A stretch of DNA of 64,000 nucleotides from Candidatus Methanoplasma cognatum (GTDB lineage Archaea > Thermoplasmatota > Thermoplasmata > Methanomassiliicoccales > Methanomethylophilaceae): positions 1-64,000 of the forward strand of contig WRLM01000006.1 of assembly GCA_009777615.1 (NCBI GenBank). The letters run 5' to 3'. The notes under the pieces are model-generated. The model ran no database searches and had not been told where the DNA came from. It saw nothing but the letters and a program-made list of their open reading frames with translations. Made by a program: the position numbers and the translations under genes. Below are positions 26,444 through 37,500 of the stretch, piece by piece (the first letter of the stretch is position 1; every line of letters starts with the position of its first letter).

Positions 26444-28339
26444 TTACCTTTGCTCCGCCCGGATGCGGTCGTAGTAATGCACCACCATACAGGACCTCTC
26501 ACACTTCCCGCATCTGATGCATCTCTTCCGGTCGACCTTGAAGCCCCCTTTTATCGTCACGGCGTTCTTAGGACATCCTTTCGCGCATATCCCGCACTCG
26601 GTGCACATCTCCGCCCGTATCAGCGCCTTTGCCGTCCTCTCGAACAAGGCCTCGGCATCCTTCTTCGTGCCGGCGGTGACGGATATCTGTCCTCCGCCGA
26701 ATAGCTTCGATCTTCCGCTGTTCGTTTTCAGGAGAGCTATCTCAAACTCGGGGGAATACTTGACGTCCCCTATGACGCCTAAAGCATCCTCCACGTACGC
26801 GAAGTCCCTTTTCGACGGGACGTCGATCACCGCTTCCATAGAGTATCCGCCGGCGGCGCATGGGGATGCCCCCTTCATCATCTTCACGGAGGGTCCGGCG
26901 CTCTTCTTCGGCCTCATATCCAGATCCATTTCCTTTGCTATCTGGATCATCTTTGGAGGGAGGACCTTCCATCTCCAGAATCCCATGTCCGCGAACTCTT
27001 TCGGGAGACCTTTCGACTCGGCATATCTGCGGAGGTACCCCTCCCATTTGGCGTACATATCGGGGTGCGTCCTCTCCGTATTCTTCCACTCGCTTGCAAG
27101 GGAGGAGGCGCACAGGTAGCACCCTATCCTCTCAAGGTCCCTGTCATAAAGAGGATTGTAGCTCAGGCCTCTCATCCAGATATATCCCCATATCTCCGCC
27201 GCTGACCATTCCCTTACCGGGTTCAGGTTGGTCTGGTTCGGAACAAAGGGATTCTTGGACACGAACCCGATGTCTGATCTGGAGAAGGATTCCAGCATAC
27301 GGTTGCCCTCAATGGTGACGGTTCCTTTCGGGAACTCCTTCGATATCAGCTCCGTAACGGGGCCGAGCTTGCAGGCTTTGCAGCACCATCTGAAATCTTT
27401 TGCCGGAGGTCCGAATGTATCCACATTGTCCCAGAACGCATTTCCAGCCGACGCTTTGAGGAGTTTCAGGTCGTTATCTTCCACGAACCTGTCTACATAC
27501 TCTGCCGTTTCCGGGAACTCCAATCCCGTGTCAATGAAAATAAGGGTCAGATCGTCCAGCGCTTTGGACGCCACGCCGTATGCGGCAAGGGAGTCCTTTC
27601 CTCCCGAAAAAGAGACCGTCACCGGAACATCCTTCTTCGATACGAACGACCTGATGTCGCTGACCCCTTTACTCTCTATGCTTTCCAGGTGTTCCTTGTT
27701 GGACCTTATGAGCTCTTCCCTGCCCGACGGCGGGGACATGGGTCTGCCCCATGACGGATCCAGATCCTTTATCTTGACCGCCCTTTCCGCCGTTGCGATA
27801 CTGTCGCTGTCTGCCAGTGCTGTCCCCGGACCCGCCTTTTTCCCTTTTCTGACTATGAGGGGGTCGCCTGCGGAGAACTCGCCCGCCGATCCGGTGATAT
27901 CCTCTCCGGCCACCGTCTTTCCCTTCAGATGCCCGGATATGTTGCCTATGCTTACCAGGTTCTTCGTCGCCGCCCCGGCAAAGATGTCCGCCCCCGCCTG
28001 CCTGAGATCCAGACGGAGGACGCTCTCCTTCAGATCGAACCTTACGGTCCCGATTACCTCTCCGTGAGCGATGATCTCATCGGACCTGTCCTCGCCGGGG
28101 ATCTTGTTGAAGAACATCATTCTGCCGGATATCGGCTCGTCCGTTCCGAAAGAGTCTTTGAACAGGCGGCTTATGACGCCGATGCTGTCGCCCATACAGG
28201 GCCTTATGTCCCCGGGGCTGTTTATCTCGAAGCTCCTTCCTTCAGAACCGCAGAATGAGCATCCCTTTCCGAAGATCAGCGTTCCGCATCCGTCGCACCA
28301 TCTTTTCTCGACCTTCCCGTGTGCGATGTTCTGTGCCAT
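26444..28339 (-). CDS. PAPS reductase-family protein with N-terminal zinc ribbon/PUA-like part and C-terminal ferredoxin domain
   Basis: 631 aa. ATG 28339 is chosen because AGAGG lies just upstream and the zinc ribbon starts soon after (WCDGCGTL, CSFCGSEG). A PUA-like segment follows, then the PP-loop SFSGGKDSLAAYG near residue 245 that binds the adenylyl nucleotide, with WCCKACKLGP and GCYLCASSLASEW cysteines downstream. The C-terminus has two [4Fe-4S] motifs, CTECGICAKGCPKNA and CIRCGKCERSC. This architecture is known in methanogens (MJ0066-like), where its physiological role is unclear. It could serve sulfur assimilation or a sulfur-insertion step. It diverges from the S2P gene with 58 bases between starts. 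Confidence 0.87.
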   Translation of the reverse strand: MAQNIAHGKVEKRWCDGCGTLIFGKGCSFCGSEGRSFEINSPGDIRPCMGDSIGVISRLFKDSFGTDEPISGRMMFFNKIPGEDRSDEIIAHGEVIGTVRFDLKESVLRLDLRQAGADIFAGAATKNLVSIGNISGHLKGKTVAGEDITGSAGEFSAGDPLIVRKGKKAGPGTALADSDSIATAERAVKIKDLDPSWGRPMSPPSGREELIRSNKEHLESIESKGVSDIRSFVSKKDVPVTVSFSGGKDSLAAYGVASKALDDLTLIFIDTGLEFPETAEYVDRFVEDNDLKLLKASAGNAFWDNVDTFGPPAKDFRWCCKACKLGPVTELISKEFPKGTVTIEGNRMLESFSRSDIGFVSKNPFVPNQTNLNPVREWSAAEIWGYIWMRGLSYNPLYDRDLERIGCYLCASSLASEWKNTERTHPDMYAKWEGYLRRYAESKGLPKEFADMGFWRWKVLPPKMIQIAKEMDLDMRPKKSAGPSVKMMKGASPCAAGGYSMEAVIDVPSKRDFAYVEDALGVIGDVKYSPEFEIALLKTNSGRSKLFGGGQISVTAGTKKDAEALFERTAKALIRAEMCTECGICAKGCPKNAVTIKGGFKVDRKRCIRCGKCERSCMVVHYYDRIRAEQR

Positions 28340-28397
28340 TTTCCTCTGATTCTCAATCCTATGCACATTTATAAACAATGACACTAATGCGGAAATC

Positions 28398-29072
28398 ATG
28401 AGGGATGCCGCTGACGGCCTGAGAAGAGTAGACCCGGGCTATCGGCCCGTAAGGGGTAAGATCAGTTTCAGTAAGACAGAGATCATTCACATTGCCGCTG
28501 CAATAGCCGTTCTTTCAATCGCATACTCTTTTGTTATGATGAGAAGAGAGGGGCTGGATTTTGATTCGGACCAGACAACGAATACCCTCATCATCATAGG
28601 AATATCTGCGATATTGGTCATCTGCAGTTTCCTTTTCCACGAGCTCGGACACAAATTCGTCGCCCAGAGATACAACGCATGGTCCGAGTTCAGGGCATAC
28701 CCCTACGGTTTGGTGATGGCGCTGATAATCTCATCCGTCTTTGGATTCCTGTTCGCCGCGCCGGGTGCAGTTTACATAAGAGGGCACATAGATAGGAGAA
28801 TGAACGGAAAGATCAGCCTCGCAGGGCCTGCGGTCAACTTCGTTATCGCGGCTGTTGCGATCGTGGTCTTCCTTGCGTTAGAGCCCGGACCTCTGGCATA
28901 TGTCATATTCATGCTCGCCAACCTCAACGCATTCCTGGGTCTGTTCAATATGATCCCCGTTCCTCCCTTCGACGGATCTAAGATCGTTGCCTGGAACGTA
29001 CCGATATATGTAGCTGCTGCCTTGGTCGGCGCTGCGGAACTTGCGGTCGTGTGGCTCTACCTCTTATTATAA
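28398..29072 (+). CDS. Site-2 protease-family (M50) membrane metallopeptidase
   Basis: 224 aa, about six transmembrane helices. The zinc motif HELGH lies in SFLFHELGHKFV near residue 84, and the second M50 motif NMIPVPPFDG near residue 190 supplies the third ligand Asp. This is the short archaeal form with no PDZ or CBS domain. It cleaves substrates within the membrane, often releasing regulators. The cytoplasmic N-terminus is about 27 residues. Confidence 0.9.
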   Translation: MRDAADGLRRVDPGYRPVRGKISFSKTEIIHIAAAIAVLSIAYSFVMMRREGLDFDSDQTTNTLIIIGISAILVICSFLFHELGHKFVAQRYNAWSEFRAYPYGLVMALIISSVFGFLFAAPGAVYIRGHIDRRMNGKISLAGPAVNFVIAAVAIVVFLALEPGPLAYVIFMLANLNAFLGLFNMIPVPPFDGSKIVAWNVPIYVAAALVGAAELAVVWLYLLL

Positions 29073-29200
29073 GGGGATAAGTCAGAGACCCCCCTTTGAA
29101 CATTCTGTCAGGAGTCGGGATTACCGATCATAATAACGATTAGATAAATCACGATTAGAGAATGGCGCTGAAAGACGAAGCATAGTCTGAAAAACATAAG

Positions 29201-29229
29201 CGGCCTCCGTGCAGACTGCACAGAGGCCG
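29201..29229 (-). terminator. Hairpin downstream of the FAD-linked oxidase gene
   Basis: CGGCCTCCGTGC, loop AGACT, GCACAGAGGCCG forms a 12-base-pair stem with one mismatch. It starts 22 bases beyond the oxidase stop (29252), and in the minus direction is followed by CTTATGTTTTTC. Confidence 0.5.
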
Positions 29230-29251
29230 GAATGAAAGGTTTGCAAGGAGT

Positions 29252-30685
29252 TTACATATACTCTTCGCAGGGGTACCTCAGGTTCGTCAGTATCGATCCT
29301 TCCCACTGTTCCAGCTTTCCCGGGTTCAGGATGTTGTTGGGATCCATCGCCTTCTTTATCGCAATGATCGACGAGAGTTCAGAAGCCCTCTCCCTCATGT
29401 ACTTAGGCGCTTTCGCTATCCCCACGCCGTGCTCGCCGGTGACCGTCCCTCCAAGATCGATGCAGACATCGAATATCTCGTCGGTGGCCTTCACCGCTCT
29501 TTCCCACTCGTCTGTGTCAGTGGGGTCTATGAGTATCTTCGTATGCAGGTTGCCGTCGCCCGCGTGACCGTAGGTTGCGATGGTCACCCTATACTTATCC
29601 GCGATCTCCTGGAACGCCTTCACGGCTTCAGGCACATTCGAGATGGGGACGCCCATGTCGTCCGCCAGCGACACCGATGAGTGTCCCGGCTTAAGCGCCG
29701 ATAACGCCGCCATGATCGATTTCCTGGCGTCGGTCCAGGCGTCTATCTGCTTCTGGTCATAGGAGGGGGTGATCGTTACCGCGCCTGTCTCTTTGGCGAC
29801 CTCCTCGATGATCTTCAGATCCCTGCTCACTACCTCGTCGGTCTCCCCGTCGGCTTCAAAGATGCACAGCGCCTCACAATCAGGCACCGGGTTGCCCCTT
29901 GCTTTGTTCACCGCTTTTATGCTTATGCTGTCCATGAGTTCGCAGGATGCGGGGATCATCGGCCTTGCAATAAGTTTCGCTATGCAGTTACCTGCGTCAT
30001 GTATGCTGTTGAAGGTACACAGGCAGTAAGCAGACTTCTTTGGTTTGGTGGTCAGTTTCAATGTTATCTCAGTGATTATACCCAGCGTCCCTTCGGAGCC
30101 GCACATCAGCCTCGCCAGCTGGTACCCTGAGGCGTCTTTGATCGTCCTGGTTCCGGCGCGCACTATCTCTCCGTCGGCTTTGACGTATGTGAGGCCAAGA
30201 ACATAATCCCTCGTCGCGCCGTATTTCACCGCTCTCATACCCGATGCGTTGAGAGCGACCATCCCTCCGATCTGACATGCCTCGGCAGATCCGGGGGCGG
30301 GGGGGAAGAAGAATCCGTATTTCGCCAGTTCGTCGTTAAGGTCATTGTAGTTTATCCCGGGTTCGACATCGACCCAGAGGTCCGCCACGCTTACCTTCTT
30401 CACTTTGTTCATCCTCTGCATGGCCATTACTATGCCGCCTTTTATCGGCACGGCGGACCCGCACAATCCTGTTCCGGCGCCTCTCGGCACGACCGGGATC
30501 TTCTCTCTGTTGGCGATCTTCATTATCTCCGAGACCTGTTCGGTGGTCCTCGGCTGAATTACGATATCGGGACTGTTGCGGAAAATCGACGCATCAAAGC
30601 CGTAAGTGTACAGGTCCGCGGACCTAGTCGAGTACCCCTCCTTGCCTACGATCTTCTCGATGCTGTCTATTATTCTCTGTTCCAT
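29252..30685 (-). CDS. FAD-linked oxidase, GlcD/D-lactate dehydrogenase family
   Basis: 477 aa. The FAD-binding domain (about residues 35-215) has VPRGAGTGLCGSAVPIKGG and the region SAEACQIGGMVALNASG. The C-terminal oxidase domain (about 220-465) carries the family motifs GHAGDGNLH near residue 374 and GTVTGEHGVGIAK near residue 415. Members oxidise 2-hydroxy acids such as D-lactate or glycolate. The protein stands alone: no Fe-S partner or lactate permease is adjacent, so both substrate and electron acceptor are open. Confidence 0.92.
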   Translation of the reverse strand: MEQRIIDSIEKIVGKEGYSTRSADLYTYGFDASIFRNSPDIVIQPRTTEQVSEIMKIANREKIPVVPRGAGTGLCGSAVPIKGGIVMAMQRMNKVKKVSVADLWVDVEPGINYNDLNDELAKYGFFFPPAPGSAEACQIGGMVALNASGMRAVKYGATRDYVLGLTYVKADGEIVRAGTRTIKDASGYQLARLMCGSEGTLGIITEITLKLTTKPKKSAYCLCTFNSIHDAGNCIAKLIARPMIPASCELMDSISIKAVNKARGNPVPDCEALCIFEADGETDEVVSRDLKIIEEVAKETGAVTITPSYDQKQIDAWTDARKSIMAALSALKPGHSSVSLADDMGVPISNVPEAVKAFQEIADKYRVTIATYGHAGDGNLHTKILIDPTDTDEWERAVKATDEIFDVCIDLGGTVTGEHGVGIAKAPKYMRERASELSSIIAIKKAMDPNNILNPGKLEQWEGSILTNLRYPCEEYM

Positions 30686-30761
30686 TTAAACACCGACAAC
30701 CCACATCCATCTGATGGGTTATAAAACATTCATATTGAATACGATACGGTGAGGAAATAGC

Positions 30762-30770
30762 CTTTTAAAG
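30762..30770 (+). promoter_or_regulatory. adk box A
   Basis: CTTTTAAAG lies about 21-29 bases upstream of the ATG at 30791. The position predicts a transcription start at or very near that ATG, supporting it over the in-frame ATG at 30776. Confidence 0.45.
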
Positions 30771-30790
30771 ATTGAATGAATCGCTTGGAT

Positions 30791-31423
30791 ATGAAAACAA
30801 AGATCATCCTCTTAGGCCCCCCCGGATCGGGCAAAGGCACTCAGGGCGAGATGCTCGGCGGGGAATTTGGGTTCGTAAGACTTTCCACAGGGGACATGCT
30901 CAGAGAGGCCGCAAGGAACGGAACGCCGCTCGGGATCAAAGCGAAAGGATACATGGACAGCGGCGCGCTTGTCCCGAACGATCTGATAATCAACCTCATG
31001 ATGGAGAAGATCGCATCCCTAGGCGACGGAACGGGAGTGATATTCGACGGTTTCCCAAGGACAGTGGAACAGGCCGATGCTCTCGGCGAGCGGATAGACG
31101 TGGACCTTGCTCTGAACCTTGACGTCGATGATGCGGAATTGGTCAACAGACTCACGAAAAGGCGCTCGTGCCCGAAATGCAATGCCGTATACCACCTAGA
31201 CTACAACCCGCCGGCGGAATCGGGGATATGCGATAAATGCGGCTCGGAACTCTACCACAGAGATGATGATAAAGAGGAGACTGTCGTCAACAGGCTGAAC
31301 GTATACCGCAGGAACACGATGCCCCTCATCGAATACTACGAAAAAAGGGGAAAGCTCCGGACCGTCAGAGGCACCGGGGACATTGACGGGATATTCGAGA
31401 AGGTTAAGGAAACAGTCCTCTGA
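30791..31423 (+). CDS. adk: Adenylate kinase, zinc-lid type
   Basis: 210 aa from ATG 30791, which puts the P-loop (LLGPPGSGKGTQ) at residue 7 as usual; ATG 30776 would add five residues. Core motifs are LSTGDMLRE and FDGFPRT, with the LID between about residues 120 and 160. The LID carries four cysteines (CPKC, CDKC) for a structural zinc. This is the bacterial-type enzyme, also used by several archaea, converting ATP plus AMP to two ADP. It converges on the second giant gene with a hairpin in between. Confidence 0.95.
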   Translation: MKTKIILLGPPGSGKGTQGEMLGGEFGFVRLSTGDMLREAARNGTPLGIKAKGYMDSGALVPNDLIINLMMEKIASLGDGTGVIFDGFPRTVEQADALGERIDVDLALNLDVDDAELVNRLTKRRSCPKCNAVYHLDYNPPAESGICDKCGSELYHRDDDKEETVVNRLNVYRRNTMPLIEYYEKRGKLRTVRGTGDIDGIFEKVKETVL

Positions 31424-31533
31424 TGCGTGCTGTGGCGAGCCCCTTATTGAAATGAGGAGTCTGTATCCGTAAGCCTACTGATGTCTAGTTTGGGCAATAT
31501 TGCGATAGTACATCCCTGTTCGACGACCTTTTA

Positions 31534-31560
31534 GGGTGTGTTGATTATCATCAACGCCCC
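31534..31560. terminator. Hairpin between convergent adk and second giant gene
   Basis: GGGTGTGTTGAT, loop TATC, ATCAACGCCCC forms a stem with one bulge and one G-U pair, midway between the adk stop (31423) and the giant gene's stop (31580). There is no T-run on either side, so its terminator role is tentative. Confidence 0.35.
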
Positions 31561-31579
31561 AATAGAGTGTGCCATTAAC

Positions 31580-34500
31580 TTAACTCACCTCCATAGAGTA
31601 CTCCGCATGGAGAAAGCTGTTTAACTCAAAAACATATCTTGTACCATCGTCTGACGTGAGCGACGCATGGCGTGTTACGTTTATCGCCGATACTTTATAG
31701 ACTGTTCCGCCTGAAACCACTCCTTCATATGTCGTACCGTTTAATACCGCAGATATCACATAATCTGCCCTTATCCACACAGTTCTGTCATCAAATTCCA
31801 CAAACACGAGTTGTCTACCTTCTACATCTACCACTTCACACGGTTTGCCGCTTAATCCCGCATAATAGAGTTTGCCATTTAACTCCACAACAGGTACATG
31901 AGTCCAATATCCTTCATACCCTACAACATGCCAGCCGTTATTCCCCCAAGTTCTAACAATTGTACTATTTTCGGGCTGTTCTCCTAGTTCCCAGCGATTC
32001 CATGTTGCTTCACAATAATAGTAATCAGTCCCATCGTAATTCGTGGGGAGTCTGCCAGCTACATTGGGGTTTAGCGCAACGCCAGCCGTAAGATGAATAC
32101 CAACTGAACCATCATTATGCAAAACCTCTACCCAATGTATCACATATCTGTAATTCATTGCTCCAATCAAAGATACGAAAAGGAGTACGTGGTCCTCGCA
32201 GTCGCCTATATTTTCTGTGAGGGTCTCTGCTGGCAACCTCCAATAATCTGGCGTTATGTGGTCGCCTTCTTCGTTGTCATAAGGGATATTTTGAACAAAC
32301 CTTAGTACGAAATTAATGCGATCAACGTCCCTCCAGCCATCGGTGATTTCATTAAACGCTCTTGCTATGTCTCTTATTATTTGATCATCGGATCTTATAT
32401 AGGTGTTCAAATCATCATAATGGGGCGATCTTTTTATTTCTGTATTTAACGCTTCTTCATACCACCTTAAAGACATCTGAGGAACATCCATTCGTGCAGT
32501 ACCATTGTTTATTAATAATCGAACATTATTAATTTCCACTTCTCTATTAGGAGTAAGTAAGCTATTTGCATAAGTCCATGTAAAGGTTGGGTTGGCCCAA
32601 TAATAAGTTTCGTATGACAGCTCATAATATCCATTTAGGTTGATGAGAGTTATAGTATGTCTGATTATAAAAGCACCTATTGAGCCATAATCATAACTGG
32701 CGCCCCAATCAGATGTGCTATTGTACAGTATATTTCCATTAGTGTCGCTAATCGTCCAAATCCTTTGGCTGATTTCGTCATTACTATTGGTTGGTGTCAT
32801 TGTAATGACTGTAGGCGTTGAATTTTGCGTTGTGACCGTGAAATACGCCGGATGTGAAAATCTCCCCTCGATTATCATATCCCTGTTGACATTGAAAGTG
32901 GGGAGCCATGGAGTTGTAGCCCACTGTTCACCCCCCATATCAATCCGATACCATCCTTCAAAGACCCATCCTGCATTTAATGTGTTATTCGAAACTACGC
33001 AATCGAACTCGTAATACCCTGAGTTTCCGTCATTGACCCAGCCACCTATAATCCGTAAACCTCCCGCATCACCAACCTCACTGGGAGTGGTATAAACCTT
33101 TATTGTATAGCATTGGATGGTGAAATCCTGTGTGAAGTCACCTGTCGCGCTACCGTTCTCTATGGTGGCTGTGACGATCACTTTGCCGGATCCACTCGTC
33201 CAAAGGGTGTTGCCGATGATGGTTGCCCCCGTAGTTCCCTTGTCCTTGACATACCAGTTTATGGTCTTGTATGTGGTGTTGGAGGGGGCCACCGTTCCGG
33301 TCAGACGCAGCGATATTCCCGCCACCGTCACTTGCGGAACTCCGGTGATGCCCGTCACATATACAGGCGTCATGACGATGTCAAAGTCCTGTGTATATGG
33401 TTCACCGATTGCAGCACCGTCGGTTATAGTGGCCGTAACGGTCACCGTACCGACTCCGGTCGTATTGAGTCTGTTGGTGTTAGTGATCGTCGCCCCAGTA
33501 GTTCCCGGATACTTGACCTCCCAAGCGATGGTCTTGTTCGTTGCGTTGGTGGGTTCCACTGTTCCAATCAGGGTCAGCTGTGTTCCCGCTGTTGCCGTTG
33601 TCGGAATTCCTGTGATATTCGTCACTGGCACCGGTTCCACTCTGATTGTGAACTCTTGTGCATATGGCATACCGCCGCCGGCGCCATATGCGATCGTGGC
33701 CGTCACTATGGCTATGCCCGATGTGGTTGTGGATAATGTGTTTCCGCTTATGGTCGCTCCGGTAAGTCCTCGTACAGACCATGATATGGTCTGGAACGTG
33801 GCGTCTGACGGGTCCACCGTTCCAGTAAGAGTCAGAGGCGTTCTGACGACAGCCGCCGAAGGCACTTCCGATATGCTCGTTACAGGTACAACTACGCCGT
33901 ACTTCACGATAATAGCATCCTGGTTGCCTTTTGTCGTTATGCCCGCCCAGTCGCCGGAATTGAATGTGGCTGAATACCCAACGGCGACAACACCACCAGG
34001 TATGGCCATCACTGAGTAATAATAATCAACGCCGGAACCACCGAAGTTCTTCTTCCACACCGCATTGCCATCGTTATTGTACTTCACGATGATTGCATCG
34101 TAGTTTCCTTTTCCGGTGACACCTGTCCAATCTCCATTGCCGAATGCATTGGAATACCCAACAGCGATAACGCCGCCCGGTACCGCTGTCACTGAATTAT
34201 ATGCATCTATGCCGTTCCCGCCAAAGTTCTTCTTCCATACCACATTGCCGTCGTTGTCGTACTTCACGATGATCGCGTCTTGGCTGCCTTTTGTCGTTAT
34301 GCCCGCCCAGTCGCCGGAATTGAATGTGGCTGAATATCCAACAGCGATAACACCGTCATGTACCGCCGTTACCGACTGATAAGTGTCGATGCCCGAACCA
34401 CCGAAGTTCTTCTTCCACACCACGTTGCCGTCGTTGTCGTACTTCACGATGATCGCGTCTTGGCTGCCTTTTGTCGTTATGCCCGCCCAGTCGCCGGAAT

Positions 34501-37500
34501 TGAATGTGGCTGAATACCCGACGGCGACAACGCCGTCAGGTACCGCCGTTACCGACTGATAAGTGTCGATGCCCGAACCACCGAAGTTCTTCTTCCACAC
34601 CACATTGCCGTCGTTATCATACTTAACAATAATCGCATCTTGGTTGCCCTTACCTGTTACGCCCGCCCAATCGCCGTTACCAATCGTGGCTGAATACCCG
34701 ACAGCGATAACGCCGCCCGGTACCGCTGTAACTGAATTATATGCATCTATGCCGTTCCCGCCAAAGTTCTTCTTCCATACCACATTGCCGTCGTTATCGT
34801 ACTTCACGATGATCGCGTCTTGGCTGCCTTTTGTCGTTATGCCCGCCCAGTCGCCGGAGTTGAATGTGGCCGAATATCCAACGGCGATAACACCATCATG
34901 TATCGCCGTTACCGACTGATAAATATCATTACCTGAACTTCCGAAATTCTTTCTATAAATTTCATCCAATGGGGCAAGGTTGTCCCTTGATTCTATAATG
35001 AAATCCTGCACATATGACGTACCGTCCGCATTGCCTTTTTCAATCGTGGCCGTCACGGTCAACGTTCCCGATCCGGTCGTCGAGAGGATGTTACCATTAA
35101 TCGTCGCTCCGGTTGTACCATAGTTCTTAATGGACCATGATATGGTCTGGAACGTGGCGTTTGACGGGGCCACCGTTCCGGTCAGGGTCAGAGGCGTCCC
35201 GGCGACAGACTCTGTGGGAACGCCTGTGATGTCCATGACAGGAATCACTGGTGCCGCCACTGTGATCGTGAAGTCCTTTGTGTATGGTGTGCCAACGGCT
35301 ACGCCGTCGGCAATGGTGGCCGTCACGACGACTGTGCCTGCCGCTGTTGTGGATAATACGTTTACGCTGATGGATGCTCCCGTTGTTGAACTGGGACTCT
35401 TAACTGACCATGATATGGCCTTGTTTGTCGCATCGGCGGGGACCACCGTTCCGGTCAGGGTGAGAGGCGTCCCGGCGACAGCCGCTGTGGGAACGCCGGC
35501 GATATCTGTAACTGGAACAGTGTTTGCTGTCGCTACCGATAACCTTGCCTCGATCGTGATATCTCCATTGACCATAATACTACCAGTATTTTGTACGGGC
35601 CATCCGCCTTGGAACATATTGGCCCCTTCGCAATACCATCCATCAAAGACCCATCCCTCGTCCGGCGTAACTACAAAGTCAATTCTCGTTCCGGCGGTGG
35701 CCCAGCCAACGATCGCTGACTCGGTGGTCGCTACTTGATTTGCGCCACTGAAAACAGCCGACAGTATTCCCGCATTGACCGGGGAGACATAAATCTCTAC
35801 CCGGTACCCGCCTAAAGTGAGGGTGAAATCCTTCACGTAGTCTACACCTGGTGCGGTGCCGTTTGCGACGGTAGCTGTAATGACTGCCGTGCCGGTTCCC
35901 GTGGTGGATAGAGTACTGCCGCTGATGGTCGCTCCCGTTGTCCCTGCATTCTTGACAGACCACATTATGGTCTTATTCGTGGCGTTATTCGGAGACACTG
36001 TTCCGGCCAGGGTCAGAGGTATCCCTGCGACAGCCGTTGCGGGGACGCCGGCAATGTCCATGACGGGAATCACTGGTGCCGCCACTGTGATCGTGAAGTC
36101 CTTTGTGTATGGTGTGCCTACGGCTACGCCATTGGCTATGGTTGCCGTAACGGTAACCGTGCCGCCGGCGGTCGCGGATAGGATGTTCCCTGAAATCGCT
36201 GCTCCCGTTGTTCCAGCGCTCTTGATTGTCCATACAATATCCTTGTGCGTGGCGTTGGAGGGGACCGCTGCTCCTGTCAGAGTCAGAGGTATCCCTGCGG
36301 CTGCCGCAGAAGGCACCTCAATTATATCCGTGACGGGGATCAACGTCGGTAACGCCGATAATCTTCCCTCGATCGCGATATCTCCGTTGACTGTGAAAGT
36401 ATGCCAAGTGCTTACAGACCACTGGAAATCGGTGCCTCCCATATACCATCCATCAAAGGTCCATCCGTTACCCGGCGCAACTGCGCAATCGATCTCAGTT
36501 CCGGCGGCGACCCATCCGCTGTTCTCCTGGTTTTCGTTATTGTAATAAACGTTCAAGGTCCCGGCATCGCCTGGAGTGATGTAGATCTCTACCCAGTACC
36601 CGGAGAAAGAGATGGTGAAATCTTTCACGAAGTCTACGCCGGGCGCGGTGCCGTTTGCGATGGTCGCAGTAATGACCGCCGTGCCGGTTCCCGTAGTGGA
36701 AAGAGTACTGCCGCTGATGGCCGCTCCCGTTGTCCCAGCGCTCTTGACAGACCATGTTATGATCTTGTTTGTTGCGTTATTCGGAGATGCCGTCCCTGCC
36801 AGAGTCAGAGGTGTTCCGGCGACAGCCGTTGCTGGGACCCCGGTTATATCTGTGACTGGAACATTTTGTGTTGTTGCCGATAATCTTCCTTCTATTGTGA
36901 TATCTTTACTGACTGTGAAAGAGTACAGCTGGGACGCGGACAGTAAGGTGTTCCCCTCATACCATCCGATAAAGGTATATCCTTCAAAGGATCTGGCTTC
37001 GCATTCAAAGCTCGTTCCCTGATCGACCAGTGTGCTGGTCCTCCACAGCACTCCGGTGCCGCCCAGGGTCATAGAGGCCTCTACCCTGTATTTGTCGGAG
37101 GAGCAAGAGATGCTGAAATCCTTCACGAAGTCTACGCCGGGCGAGATGCCGTTTGCGATGGTGGCAGTCACGACTGCTGTGCCTGCCGCTGTTGTAGATA
37201 ATACATTTCCGCTGATCGTAGCTCCCGTTGTTCCGGCATTCTTAACAGACCATACTATGGCCTGGTTCGCTGCATCGGATGGTACTACCATTCCGGTTAG
37301 TGTCAGAGGTGTTCCGGCGGCAGCTATCGAAGACACTCCTGTTATGTCCACGACGGAAGCCAGAACCGTTACGCCATACTTTACGATAATCGCATCGGAG
37401 CCTCCTTTCCCTGCGGTGCCTGCCCAGTCGCCGTTACCGAATGTTTCTGAATATCCTCCTGCGACAATGCCGCCCGGTACTGCCGTCACTGATTGATAAT

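Noticed and set aside
26517-28349. Long plus-strand frames opposite the PAPS-reductase-like gene
   Set aside because: The minus-strand product has clear catalytic and Fe-S motifs; the plus-strand translations are Ser/Pro/Arg-rich shadows.
32715-33014. Plus-strand frames antisense to the second giant, including long ones at 33117-34019 and 39987-40946
   Set aside because: Periodic antisense shadows of repeat-coding DNA, rich in Pro/Ser/Thr without domains.
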